From Eubacteriales bacterium (lineage in GTDB: Bacteria; Bacillota; Clostridia; Peptostreptococcales; Acidaminobacteraceae), in assembly GCA_030625285.1 (NCBI GenBank), contig DAOURC010000017.1, forward strand, positions 1 through 9,203: 9,203 bases of DNA. Reading direction: 5' to 3'. Positions 1-6,663 of this stretch are shown here, piece after piece. Every line of letters starts with the position of its first letter. Position 1 is the stretch's first letter. The notes beneath the pieces are model-generated. The model saw only the letters and a program-made list of their open reading frames with translations, did no database searches and was not told the DNA's origin. Position numbers and translations under genes: made by a program.

Positions 1-644
1 TGATTTTCAAACTTTTTAATTTTAACGATTCCTATTTCGCCGGTGGTTTTCACATGAGTGCCACCACATGGTGAAAAATCGAACTTTTCTATTTCAACAA
101 TTCTAATGTCTTCAAAAACTTTGGTGGGCTTCCTAAGCGGCATTTGATTCAGCGCTTTTTCATCGGGATAATGTATGATGACAGGAAGATTCTTAAAGAC
201 GATTTTGTTGCTTAAGTTTTCCGCTTTTTCCAGTTCTAAAGCACCTAATTTTTTATCAAGATCAATGGAGACAGATTCGTTGCTCAAGTGAAAACCGATA
301 GTATTTGCATCGAATAGTTTTTCAAATGCAGAAGACAATATATGTTGCCCAGAATGCTGCTGCATGAAATCGAACCTTGAATCCCAGTTGATTCGACATC
401 GAACATCAAGAGTGTTTTTAGGTTTTTCTTTTGAATAATGATAGATTTTCTCATCTTTATATTGGACATCGAATATGCTGCAATTATCGATAAAACCTAT
501 GTCGCTTGGTTGTCCGCCGCCTTCAGGATAAAAGTATGTTTTATCTAGTTCGATTATAAATGTTGAATCATCTTCAATAATACTTACAATATCAGCGGCG
601 AACTTTGTGATATATGAATCGTTAATAAACAATTTCTCCGTCAT
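1..644 (-). CDS. alaX: Alanyl-tRNA editing protein, AlaX family (3' end cut by window)
   Basis: This is a free-standing editing enzyme that hydrolyses mischarged Ser-tRNA(Ala) or Gly-tRNA(Ala) in the cytoplasm, in trans to alanyl-tRNA synthetase. Reading the minus strand gives 214 open codons from the ATG at 644 to the window edge. The N-terminal barrel carries the PEGGGQPSD signature. The catalytic zinc site is complete: HSGQH (His97, His101) and CGGTH (Cys193, His197). An AGGGGGG Shine-Dalgarno lies 6-12 bases upstream of the ATG. The N-terminal domain rules out the short AlaX-S form. Whether it is AlaX-M (about 220-240 aa) or AlaX-L with a DHHA1 domain (about 400 aa) cannot be seen, because the C-terminus lies outside the window. 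It is transcribed divergently from the gene at 718. Function is confident from motifs; exact substrate preference is not. Confidence 0.93.
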   Translation of the reverse strand, partial: MTEKLFINDSYITKFAADIVSIIEDDSTFIIELDKTYFYPEGGGQPSDIGFIDNCSIFDVQYKDEKIYHYSKEKPKNTLDVRCRINWDSRFDFMQQHSGQHILSSAFEKLFDANTIGFHLSNESVSIDLDKKLGALELEKAENLSNKIVFKNLPVIIHYPDEKALNQMPLRKPTKVFEDIRIVEIEKFDFSPCGGTHVKTTGEIGIVKIKKFEN

Positions 645-662
645 TTTTTATTCCCCCCTATT

Positions 663-675
663 GCGTTATTTACGC
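663..675. other. Imperfect palindrome in divergent promoter region
   Basis: GCGTTATTTACGC has perfect 4-bp arms (GCGT/ACGC) around a 5-bp AT centre. It overlaps the proposed -35 of the plus-strand promoter and lies just downstream of the proposed alaX start site. Its position suits an operator for a small dimeric regulator, but a 4-bp arm can arise by chance. Confidence 0.25.
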
Positions 676-697
676 TATTCAGTTATTATTATACAAT
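669..697 (+). promoter_or_regulatory. Putative sigma-A promoter for the gene at 718
   Basis: TTTACG (-35, 669-674; 4 of 6 matches) and TACAAT (-10, 692-697; 5 of 6) are spaced by 17 bp. The predicted start near 704 would leave a leader of only about 14 nt, with the Shine-Dalgarno almost at the 5' end, so the call is tentative. The -35 sits inside the imperfect palindrome at 663-675, and the element is interleaved with the divergent alaX promoter. Confidence 0.35.
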
Positions 698-716
698 ATA
701 AATATGAGGTGGTTAA
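688..716 (-). promoter_or_regulatory. Putative sigma-A promoter for alaX
   Basis: On the minus strand a perfect TATAAT (-10, 693-688) lies 17 bp downstream of TTAACC (-35, 716-711; 4 of 6 matches). Predicted transcription start is near 681, giving a leader of about 37 nt before the alaX ATG at 644. It overlaps the oppositely directed promoter proposed for the gene at 718. Found by eye; no expression evidence. Confidence 0.5.
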
Positions 717-717
717 G

Positions 718-1614
718 TTGGCAATGAATATAATTGATGAAATTCTACAGGTGAAGGTTAAATTGCTTAATTTTTTATCTGACGAATCAATCGAAGATGA
801 TATGAAAAAAGCATATAAATATTATGTTTCTGATAGACAAATTTCTGGGACGCATAGCGATAAGGGATTCAATGATTGGGTTATTCACGATTATCGGTTT
901 AAGGGAAAATACGAATTGATCGATCTATATAAGGAAAACAATATAATTGATGATGATGTATATAAATCTTTTAAAAATTCAAAGATATCATTTTTTAATG
1001 TGTTAAAAACCGAGAACAACTTTATTCTAAAAGATCTCTTTGATAAAACCGATTTTGCAATAGGAAATATTGAACTACTTGATGAAACGGGAATTATCTT
1101 TGCGAGGATATATCCTTATAATAATCAATACTATTTTGTTGATGAAATGACAATATTTGATGGGAGTTTTAAAGAGTATTTACTAAAGGGGATTATGAGT
1201 AAATTTGCTGAAGCCAAGAATTTGATTGGATATTTGGCAATCGATGAATTCATCAAAAGTAATTCAATATTGCTTTATGTTTTTTCCAATGTAATAGATG
1301 ATACAATTGATACAGAAGATGAAGAAGATTACGATATTCATGAGGCGATCTATGCGGTTAAAGACAGGATAAAAGTCGATGAAGCACTCAGAAATTCCGA
1401 AAATATCATGATATTGGCTCTAGAAGAGGGGATTTATCAAATCGTTGAAGATAAATTGATATTAGGCGAGATTATAGATTTAAAAAACAAATTGGAAATT
1501 GATTTCAGAGGAGTAGAGGCTCTTGACGAAGGGAAAAAACTTGTCGATAAAATATTTGGAGATTCTTTAGTTCATTTATCAGATCAGATTATAACGATTG
1601 ATGATTTGTTGTAA
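718..1614 (+). CDS. Uncharacterised protein, 298 codons, acidic
   Basis: I do not recognise a defined function. The start is taken as TTG at 718, five bases after an AGGTGG Shine-Dalgarno (707-712). An in-frame ATG at 724 (296 aa) is the alternative, with an 11-base spacing. A further in-frame ATG at 607 would run into alaX and has no ribosome binding site. The protein is mostly helical, rich in Asp, Glu and Lys, and lacks a signal peptide or membrane segments, so it is probably cytoplasmic. Residues 51-61 (FNDWVIHDYRF), followed by a stretch ending in a YKSFKNSKISFFNVL pattern, recall an uncharacterised Firmicutes family that sometimes carries a C-terminal SEC-C metal site. No such cysteine motif is present here. 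An acidic run lies at about residues 194-206. The next gene on the same strand starts 61 bp downstream. Confidence 0.85.
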   Translation: MAMNIIDEILQVKVKLLNFLSDESIEDDMKKAYKYYVSDRQISGTHSDKGFNDWVIHDYRFKGKYELIDLYKENNIIDDDVYKSFKNSKISFFNVLKTENNFILKDLFDKTDFAIGNIELLDETGIIFARIYPYNNQYYFVDEMTIFDGSFKEYLLKGIMSKFAEAKNLIGYLAIDEFIKSNSILLYVFSNVIDDTIDTEDEEDYDIHEAIYAVKDRIKVDEALRNSENIMILALEEGIYQIVEDKLILGEIIDLKNKLEIDFRGVEALDEGKKLVDKIFGDSLVHLSDQIITIDDLL

Positions 1615-1617
1615 TAA

Positions 1618-1646
1618 TTGTAATTTAATAGTAAAATCAATATAGA
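1618..1646 (+). promoter_or_regulatory. Weak putative promoter for the gene at 1676
   Basis: TTGTAA (1618-1623) and TATAGA (1641-1646), each matching 4 of 6 consensus bases, are spaced by 17 bp directly after the stop codon at 1614. The predicted start is near 1653, about 23 nt before the ATG. In such AT-rich DNA this could be chance; cotranscription from upstream is equally possible because no terminator is seen in this gap. Confidence 0.25.
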
Positions 1647-1675
1647 CATGATTGATATTTGAGAGGAGCTTGAAA

Positions 1676-2083
1676 ATGGAATTACCTTCGGGTAAGTCAA
1701 CGACTAATAGAAACAAAGAAATATATAAATCGCTGAAAAGCAAAGATATCACAGTTGAAAATATTATTGATGATATTAAAAATATTATAGAGAATAACGA
1801 GGACCCTTCGACAAAGATAAACGATTTAGTTAATGGTGTCGAAGATAAAATTGAAAAAAACAATGCTGTTGATAGGGAAGAAATTAAGAAAATGATTTTA
1901 AAACATCCTTTTTTTAAACACCCCAATCATTATTATATCAGGTTGATTACAATAATGAAGTATTTGAAAAAAAGGGGAATTGATGTTCGAAGTAAAGACA
2001 TTGATTTACTTGTCGATGAAATTATTCAAACAATTCCTGGAGTGACAAAAGTAAAGGAAGACCGTTATTCATTAAAAAAATAG
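1676..2083 (+). CDS. Hypothetical protein, 135 aa, highly charged
   Basis: Not recognised. The ATG at 1676 follows a strong AGAGGAG Shine-Dalgarno (1662-1668) by 7 bases; an in-frame ATG at 1652 lies upstream of that site and is rejected. The first 75 or so residues are charged, probably helical and low in hydrophobics (linker-like). A more compact C-terminal section follows from about residue 77 (HPFFKHPNHYYIRL), with a helix-turn-helix-like spacing of hydrophobics up to the final lysines. That could be a small winged-helix-like fold, but this is a guess from pattern only. There are no cysteines, membrane segments or signal peptide. Its TAG stop (2081-2083) touches the 5' arm of the terminator hairpin that precedes the methyltransferase gene, so its translation may influence methyltransferase expression. 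Confidence 0.8.
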   Translation: MELPSGKSTTNRNKEIYKSLKSKDITVENIIDDIKNIIENNEDPSTKINDLVNGVEDKIEKNNAVDREEIKKMILKHPFFKHPNHYYIRLITIMKYLKKRGIDVRSKDIDLLVDEIIQTIPGVTKVKEDRYSLKK

Positions 2084-2109
2084 AGTTTGGCTTTTGCCAA
2101 ACTTTTTTT
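2084..2109 (+). terminator. Intrinsic terminator / possible attenuator ahead of methyltransferase
   Basis: AGTTTGGC (2084-2091), loop TTTT, and GCCAAACT (2096-2103) form a perfect 8-bp stem, followed by a run of seven T (2103-2109). The stem starts on the base after the stop codon of the 135-aa gene, and the U-tract runs straight into the GGAGGT Shine-Dalgarno (2110-2115) of the methyltransferase. Any methyltransferase mRNA must therefore read through this element or start within it. Confidence 0.88.
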
Positions 2110-2119
2110 GGAGGTATTC

Positions 2120-3895
2120 ATGGAAAAAATGGTTATTCAGTCTATTCATCAAGTGCTAAATAAATTTCATATTACATATGATTTATATGAGGATTATATT
2201 GAAAAATATTATAATTTTGATTTGAAGTCGAAAAATATCTTTTTAGATTTATTTATCGATATTACAAATGAGCACGTGATATCAAAGGAAGAAAAATTAA
2301 CGACAGGTAGTTTTTATACTCCAAATGAAATATCGGATTTAATTGTGGAAAAAACTCTTTTATATTATAAAGGGTCTATAACCGATGCAAAGGTTGCCGA
2401 TCTTTCATCCGGGACTGGAAATTTACTATTTGCTTATATTGAATATAGAAATCCTCAAAATGATAAAGAATTGAAATCGATAGTCGATAATATTTTTGCC
2501 TATGATCTGCAGTGGGAACCTTTATTGGTATATGCAAATAAAATCTTGTTGTTGTTTGAGAAATTCCCTTGGAATTTAAATCTCAATATAATACACGGCA
2601 ATACTCTAGAAATGGATATCGAAGAAACATTCGATATTATTTTGGGGAATCCACCTTACATAGGAGAAAAAAACAATAAAACATTTTTCAGGGATATTAA
2701 AAAGAATAAATTCGGCAAAAAATATTATGAAAGCAAAATGGATTATTACTACTTTTTTATGTACAAAGGGTGGGAACTATTAGCCCCGAAAGGTGTTATG
2801 GGTGTAATTACAACCAATTATTTCTTTACTGCCGATGGAGCTAATAAACTTAGGCATTTCATCAAAGAAAACATCAGTTTTAAAGAAATCATCAACTTCC
2901 ATGAAAAGAAGCTCTTCAAAGAAGCTCTCGGGCAGCATAATGTCATTACCATCACTTCATTGAAAAAGAATGATGAAAACATAGTTATTCATAATCATGA
3001 CAATGTATTTGAAATTGAAGAAATGAATCTTTATTCTGATAATAATTATATCCAGGTTTATTCTGATAAAAGAGATTATGAACTCATTTATAAGATTAAG
3101 AAGCAAAGTACTTTTAATCTAGGGGATTTTTTTGAAATTCATCAAGGGATTGTTTCTGGTGCTGATTTTTTAAATGAAAAAAAAATCGATTTATATCAAT
3201 TAAAGGGCGTTGAAACGGGACAAGGTATTTTTGTTTTAACTGAGGAAGAATTAAACAGATATGATTTGTCGGATTCTCAATATTTAAGGAAGTTTTATAA
3301 AAATTCTGATATAGATAATTTCTCTGTCAATATAAAGAGCAATAAATATATATTGTATATAGACAATGAAGTAGAATTATCTGAAATGTCGAAAGAATAT
3401 AAATATCTTGAGCAGTTTAGACCGATTTTGGAAAGTAGAAGAGAAGTTGTTCAAGGCATAAGAAAATGGTACGCAATTCAGTGGCCTAGAAACAAAAGTA
3501 TTTTTGAAACACCTAAAATAATTGTACCGCATCGCAATATCTGCAACAAATTTGCGATTTCTTTAGAAAAATTTTATGCTAGTGCAGATGTTTATTATAT
3601 CATTCCCAAAACGCCTGTATTTGATTTAAGAGTAGTTGCTTCTATTCTTAATTCAAAACTAATGTATTTTTGGCTCTTTAGTATCGGTAAAAAAAAGGGG
3701 AATATTTTGGAACTCTACAGCACTCCTCTTAAAAGGATTCCAATAAAGTATAGCGATGAACTATTGTTACCTAATACAAGCTTTGATATGAAAAATTTTG
3801 ATCATATTAATCAAGTTATCTATAAAATGTATAATTTAAATGAAGAAGAAATCAAAGTAATCGAAGAATTCTACAACCGTATGGGTACGCGGTAG
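2120..3895 (+). CDS. Solitary N6-adenine DNA methyltransferase, TaqI/CamA-like
   Basis: Transfers a methyl group from S-adenosylmethionine to N6 of adenine in a specific DNA sequence. The 591-aa product shows the gamma-class order: motif X (GSFYTP, residues 63-68), motif I (ADLSSGTGN, 93-101) and catalytic motif IV NPPY (177-180). A long C-terminal TaqI-like target-recognition region follows, with RREVVQGIRKWY (440-451) and YASADVYY (486-493). There are only about 60 residues before motif X and no PD-(D/E)xK pattern, so no nuclease domain is visible, and no restriction gene is nearby. Domain order, size and the C-terminal motifs resemble CamA of C. difficile (about 577 aa), as recalled and not aligned. 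The ATG at 2120 follows GGAGGT (2110-2115); an in-frame upstream ATG at 2087 lies inside the terminator hairpin and is rejected. Target sequence unknown. Confidence 0.93.
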   Translation: MEKMVIQSIHQVLNKFHITYDLYEDYIEKYYNFDLKSKNIFLDLFIDITNEHVISKEEKLTTGSFYTPNEISDLIVEKTLLYYKGSITDAKVADLSSGTGNLLFAYIEYRNPQNDKELKSIVDNIFAYDLQWEPLLVYANKILLLFEKFPWNLNLNIIHGNTLEMDIEETFDIILGNPPYIGEKNNKTFFRDIKKNKFGKKYYESKMDYYYFFMYKGWELLAPKGVMGVITTNYFFTADGANKLRHFIKENISFKEIINFHEKKLFKEALGQHNVITITSLKKNDENIVIHNHDNVFEIEEMNLYSDNNYIQVYSDKRDYELIYKIKKQSTFNLGDFFEIHQGIVSGADFLNEKKIDLYQLKGVETGQGIFVLTEEELNRYDLSDSQYLRKFYKNSDIDNFSVNIKSNKYILYIDNEVELSEMSKEYKYLEQFRPILESRREVVQGIRKWYAIQWPRNKSIFETPKIIVPHRNICNKFAISLEKFYASADVYYIIPKTPVFDLRVVASILNSKLMYFWLFSIGKKKGNILELYSTPLKRIPIKYSDELLLPNTSFDMKNFDHINQVIYKMYNLNEEEIKVIEEFYNRMGTR

Positions 3896-3935
3896 AAAAA
3901 ACATTGATAAAATCTTTATTTACGGGTACGGAAAA

Positions 3936-3944
3936 TGATAAAAT
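3936..3944 (+). promoter_or_regulatory. Putative extended -10 promoter for ECF S-component gene
   Basis: TGATAAAAT at 3936-3944 has the TGnTAAAAT extended -10 form, the same nine bases as in the proposed rpsT promoter. The -35 region (TTTATT, 3915-3920, 18-bp spacing) is poor. Predicted start is near 3951, just before the GGGAGGT Shine-Dalgarno. The same nine bases also occur at 3905-3913, 31 bp upstream, as a possible second start. Tentative. Confidence 0.35.
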
Positions 3945-3965
3945 ATCCTCGTGGGAGGTAATTAT

Positions 3966-4502
3966 ATGAATAAAAATATTAAAAAAATGATTTTGGCAAG
4001 TTTGTTTGCTGCGATGGTAACAGTTGGAACGATGGTTATACAAGTGCCTACACCGACAAAAGGATACATACATATTGGAGATACATTAGTTTACTTATCG
4101 GGAATTCTATTAGGGAATGTATTTGGATTTTTAGCTGCTGCATTTGGATCGTTTTTAGCAGACTTCTTTACAGGCTATCTTATTTATGCGGTTCCAACCT
4201 TTATGATTAAAGGCTTCGACGCTTTGGCGGTGGGATTGATTTATCGTGCATTGTCTAAAAATACAGATAAATTGTCAGTTAAAACTCTTCATTTTGCAGT
4301 TGCGATATCTGTGGGAACAATCATTATGGTCGGAGGGTATTATATCTTTGAATCGGCATTATATGGTTATAAAGCTGCGCTGTTGGGTGTTATACCGAAT
4401 ATTGTTCAAGGAATCGGCGGAGGTGCGCTTGCACTACCAATATTGATCGCTTTGGAAAAGGTAGGAATTACGTACAAAAAATTGATGGACAATAAGGAAT
4501 AA
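3966..4502 (+). CDS. ECF transporter S component (COG4720-like)
   Basis: Membrane substrate-binding subunit of an energy-coupling-factor transporter, which captures a vitamin or precursor outside the cell and docks on the shared EcfT/EcfA module. The 178-aa protein is almost entirely hydrophobic, with about five or six membrane helices. An AxxxA stretch in helix 1 (Ala11, Ala15) is the kind used to contact EcfT. It is followed by PTPTKGYIHIGDT (28-40) and a DFFTGYLIYAVPTFMIKG segment, typical of the ECF-ribofla_trS/COG4720 family. Substrates assigned to relatives include pyridoxine, hydroxymethylpyrimidine and riboflavin; the sequence does not decide between them. No ATPase or EcfT gene is adjacent, which fits the group II arrangement with a shared module elsewhere. 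ATG 3966 follows GGGAGGT (3953-3959) by 6 bases. No riboswitch-sized leader is present. Confidence 0.87.
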   Translation: MNKNIKKMILASLFAAMVTVGTMVIQVPTPTKGYIHIGDTLVYLSGILLGNVFGFLAAAFGSFLADFFTGYLIYAVPTFMIKGFDALAVGLIYRALSKNTDKLSVKTLHFAVAISVGTIIMVGGYYIFESALYGYKAALLGVIPNIVQGIGGGALALPILIALEKVGITYKKLMDNKE

Positions 4503-4550
4503 AACATTGATTATATTGAATTGAAACAAATTAAATCTCATAATATATTT

Positions 4551-6653
4551 ATGAGAAGACAATTATTGATTTTAAGTATGATTATCTATATTTTAAGTTT
4601 AAGCATGGTTTATCATTATTATGGTATATTTATAATTTTGCTGATAGGTACCTTGATTCTCTTTAGAGGGAGCAAGGTGCCTTTTGTATTTATTATCCTT
4701 ATTGTAACTTTGATTCTTTGTTCGTATTTTTTTAAAACATCATTGAATGAGGAAAATTACGTTTACGAAGGCAGAGTTGTTTCGAGATCGATTTTTCAAG
4801 AGGATAAATACTATTTAGATATAAACAACGATATTCGCAATATAATAATCGATTATCCACCGGTTGATTTAAAAGATGGAGATTATATCAAGGTAAGAGG
4901 AAAAATCGAGAGGATCGATACGGAATCGAGTTTGAATAAATTTAATTATGGCTTATATTTGGCCGGGAAGAATTTTTTTTATGAGCTGAGCATCGATGAA
5001 ATTATTGAGCGCGATTCAGAGCGATCTACATTGAGATATAGACTGCTTAGAAAAATCTACAGTCATTTGAAAAACAAATTTGGAGTGGAGGGCGACCTTG
5101 TTTTCACTATGCTGTTAGGCATCAAGGAAATACTCGATAGTGAAACAAAGGAAATATTCAATATCTTTGGACTAACTCACCTTTTGGTGGTTTCCGGACT
5201 GCATGTTTCAATTATCTCTAATAGTTTTGAAAATTTATTGAGCAGATTAAAAATTTATTATTACATTAGAAAAATCTTCGTCTTCATTCTTTTAGGAATA
5301 ATAGCTTTTTTAGCGGGGTTTCATATTTCCATCATGAGAGCCTTTGGGCAAAAAATAATAAAGGAAATAAATATCATCACCAACAACACATACGACAGCA
5401 TGTCGGCTATAGCTCTGCTTAATATCATATTTTTGATATACAACCCATATTATTGCAGTTACATCAGTTATCAACTGAGCTTTTTAGCGGCTTTTGCCTT
5501 AGCGCAGGAAGATGATATTTTACATGTGTATAGGGTGTATTTAGGGATATTGCCTATAATTTTAACAATAAACTCTCAGGTAAATATTTTAACGATACCT
5601 TTTAACATCATAATGATATTTATAATGGGATGGTTATTGCCATTAACTGCTTTAAGTGCAGTTGTGCCCTTCAAGCTCATACTTCTAGACAATGGCATTA
5701 AATATATTTATAGTTTGATTACAGAGATACTAAGGTATATCTCGAAAATAGAATTTCTGAGTATAGATTTGTTCTATTGCAGCACGCTAGTAGTAGTTAG
5801 CTACTATTGTTTGTTCTTCATATATTTTTTAATAAAAGAAAACGAATCATTATATTTGAAAATACAATCATATAGACCATACATAATAGCATTATCACTA
5901 TGCGTTATTATGATATTGAATAATATGTATCAAGATTTAATGGAAGACACTATTTTTTTCTTCGATGTAGGAAACGGCGATAGTGCATTAATAAATTATA
6001 AGAATAGTAAAATACTCATAGATGCAGGAAGCAGGCGTGATGTTGATGAATATCTCGAATATTTAGGTGTAAAACAATTAAACGCTGTATTGATAAGCCA
6101 TAATCATATGGATCACTATGGAGGATTAAGATATTTTAAAGATATTGAAATATCATATCTATTTTTGAATGATGATTCCATTTTAAAAAATATGGATTTG
6201 TTATATAATCATATAGAAGCTATCTATACTGGAGATGTATTAAAATTCGGACAAATTTACTTGGAGGTTTTCAATCCTACGATAGAGGGAATGCAATCAA
6301 GAGACGTCAACGATAGATCTCATGTGCTGCATGTATCTATTGATGGAGTGAAAATTCTATTTACAGGGGATATTACAAAACATACAGAAAAAAATCTTAT
6401 GATTTCTGAGATCGACATACTTAAAGTTCCCCATCATGGGTCGAAAGATTCTTCGGCTGATGACTTTTTAAATGATCTGAATCCAGCGCTTTCTGTTGTG
6501 TCTGTTGGTAAAAACAATCCATATGGACATCCTCATTCTGAAGCGATCGATAGACTAAAAAGGCATTCAGGACTTGTTTTAACCACAAAAGAAGTTGGAA
6601 CCATTATGATAAAAATCGTCAATGAAAACACCATAAAATTTAAATTTTTTTAG
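4551..6653 (+). CDS. comEC: ComEC/Rec2 DNA uptake channel protein
   Basis: Inner-membrane channel that admits single-stranded DNA during natural transformation. From ATG 4551 the protein is 700 aa. It starts with two to three membrane helices, then a DUF4131 OB-like extracytoplasmic part (about 65-150). The Competence membrane domain follows, with HLLVVSGLH (210-218) and a YQLSFLAAFAL helix. The C-terminal metallo-beta-lactamase-like domain begins at FFDVGNGDSALI. Its metal ligands look complete: HNHMDH (517-522), TGD (605-607), HHGS (628-631) and a YGHPH near the end, consistent with nuclease activity reported for some ComEC proteins. The start is uncertain: TTG 4521 would add ten residues, and neither start has a clear Shine-Dalgarno. 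AAGGA at 4494-4498 is well placed only for an in-frame ATT at 4506. Its stop codon overlaps the holA Shine-Dalgarno. Confidence 0.94.
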   Translation: MRRQLLILSMIIYILSLSMVYHYYGIFIILLIGTLILFRGSKVPFVFIILIVTLILCSYFFKTSLNEENYVYEGRVVSRSIFQEDKYYLDINNDIRNIIIDYPPVDLKDGDYIKVRGKIERIDTESSLNKFNYGLYLAGKNFFYELSIDEIIERDSERSTLRYRLLRKIYSHLKNKFGVEGDLVFTMLLGIKEILDSETKEIFNIFGLTHLLVVSGLHVSIISNSFENLLSRLKIYYYIRKIFVFILLGIIAFLAGFHISIMRAFGQKIIKEINIITNNTYDSMSAIALLNIIFLIYNPYYCSYISYQLSFLAAFALAQEDDILHVYRVYLGILPIILTINSQVNILTIPFNIIMIFIMGWLLPLTALSAVVPFKLILLDNGIKYIYSLITEILRYISKIEFLSIDLFYCSTLVVVSYYCLFFIYFLIKENESLYLKIQSYRPYIIALSLCVIMILNNMYQDLMEDTIFFFDVGNGDSALINYKNSKILIDAGSRRDVDEYLEYLGVKQLNAVLISHNHMDHYGGLRYFKDIEISYLFLNDDSILKNMDLLYNHIEAIYTGDVLKFGQIYLEVFNPTIEGMQSRDVNDRSHVLHVSIDGVKILFTGDITKHTEKNLMISEIDILKVPHHGSKDSSADDFLNDLNPALSVVSVGKNNPYGHPHSEAIDRLKRHSGLVLTTKEVGTIMIKIVNENTIKFKFF
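4647..4685 (+). other. Intragenic hairpin with short T-run, early in comEC
   Basis: GGTACCTTG (4647-4655) pairs with CAAGGTGCC (4673-4681) over nine positions, with one G-U wobble, and TTTT follows directly (4682-4685). The 17-nt loop can form a small inner CTC/GAG stem. It lies about 100 bases into the coding region, and the codons it spans look normal for a membrane helix and loop. It has the shape of a weak intrinsic terminator or RNA regulatory hairpin, but may be coincidental. Confidence 0.3.
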
Positions 6654-6663
6654 GAGAATATAT

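Noticed and set aside
284..469. Minus-strand 61-codon open frame
   Set aside because: Lies within alaX in another frame; the alaX frame carries the conserved motifs.
607..717. In-frame upstream extension of the 298-codon gene starting at ATG 607
   Set aside because: It would overlap the start of alaX, has no ribosome binding site and crosses the promoter region; AGGTGG at 707-712 supports a start at 718 or 724.
1579..1926. Minus-strand open frame of 115 codons
   Set aside because: Antisense to the end of one real gene and much of the next, hydrophobic low-complexity translation typical of an AT-rich shadow, no convincing ribosome binding site.
2087..2119. In-frame upstream start of the methyltransferase at ATG 2087
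   Set aside because: The codons are made of the terminator hairpin and U-tract; the clear GGAGGT serves ATG 2120.
2120..3895. Phage or mobile-element origin for the methyltransferase
   Set aside because: No integrase, transposase, direct repeats or visible shift in base composition from neighbours; composition was judged by eye only.
3883..3930. GGGTACG occurring twice (3883-3889, 3924-3930) near the methyltransferase stop
   Set aside because: Seven-base repeats with one copy inside coding sequence; no further copies or symmetry to support a binding site.
3852..4073. Minus-strand open frame of 73 codons
   Set aside because: Overlaps the methyltransferase end and the ECF gene start, with no family pattern.
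4246..4446. Plus-strand open frame inside the ECF S component
   Set aside because: Different frame of a gene with clear family motifs; no independent start signal.
5791..5806. Inverted repeat TAGTAG-TTAG-CTACTA inside comEC
   Set aside because: Six-pair AU-rich stem, no T-tract, in a membrane-coding region; too weak to call.
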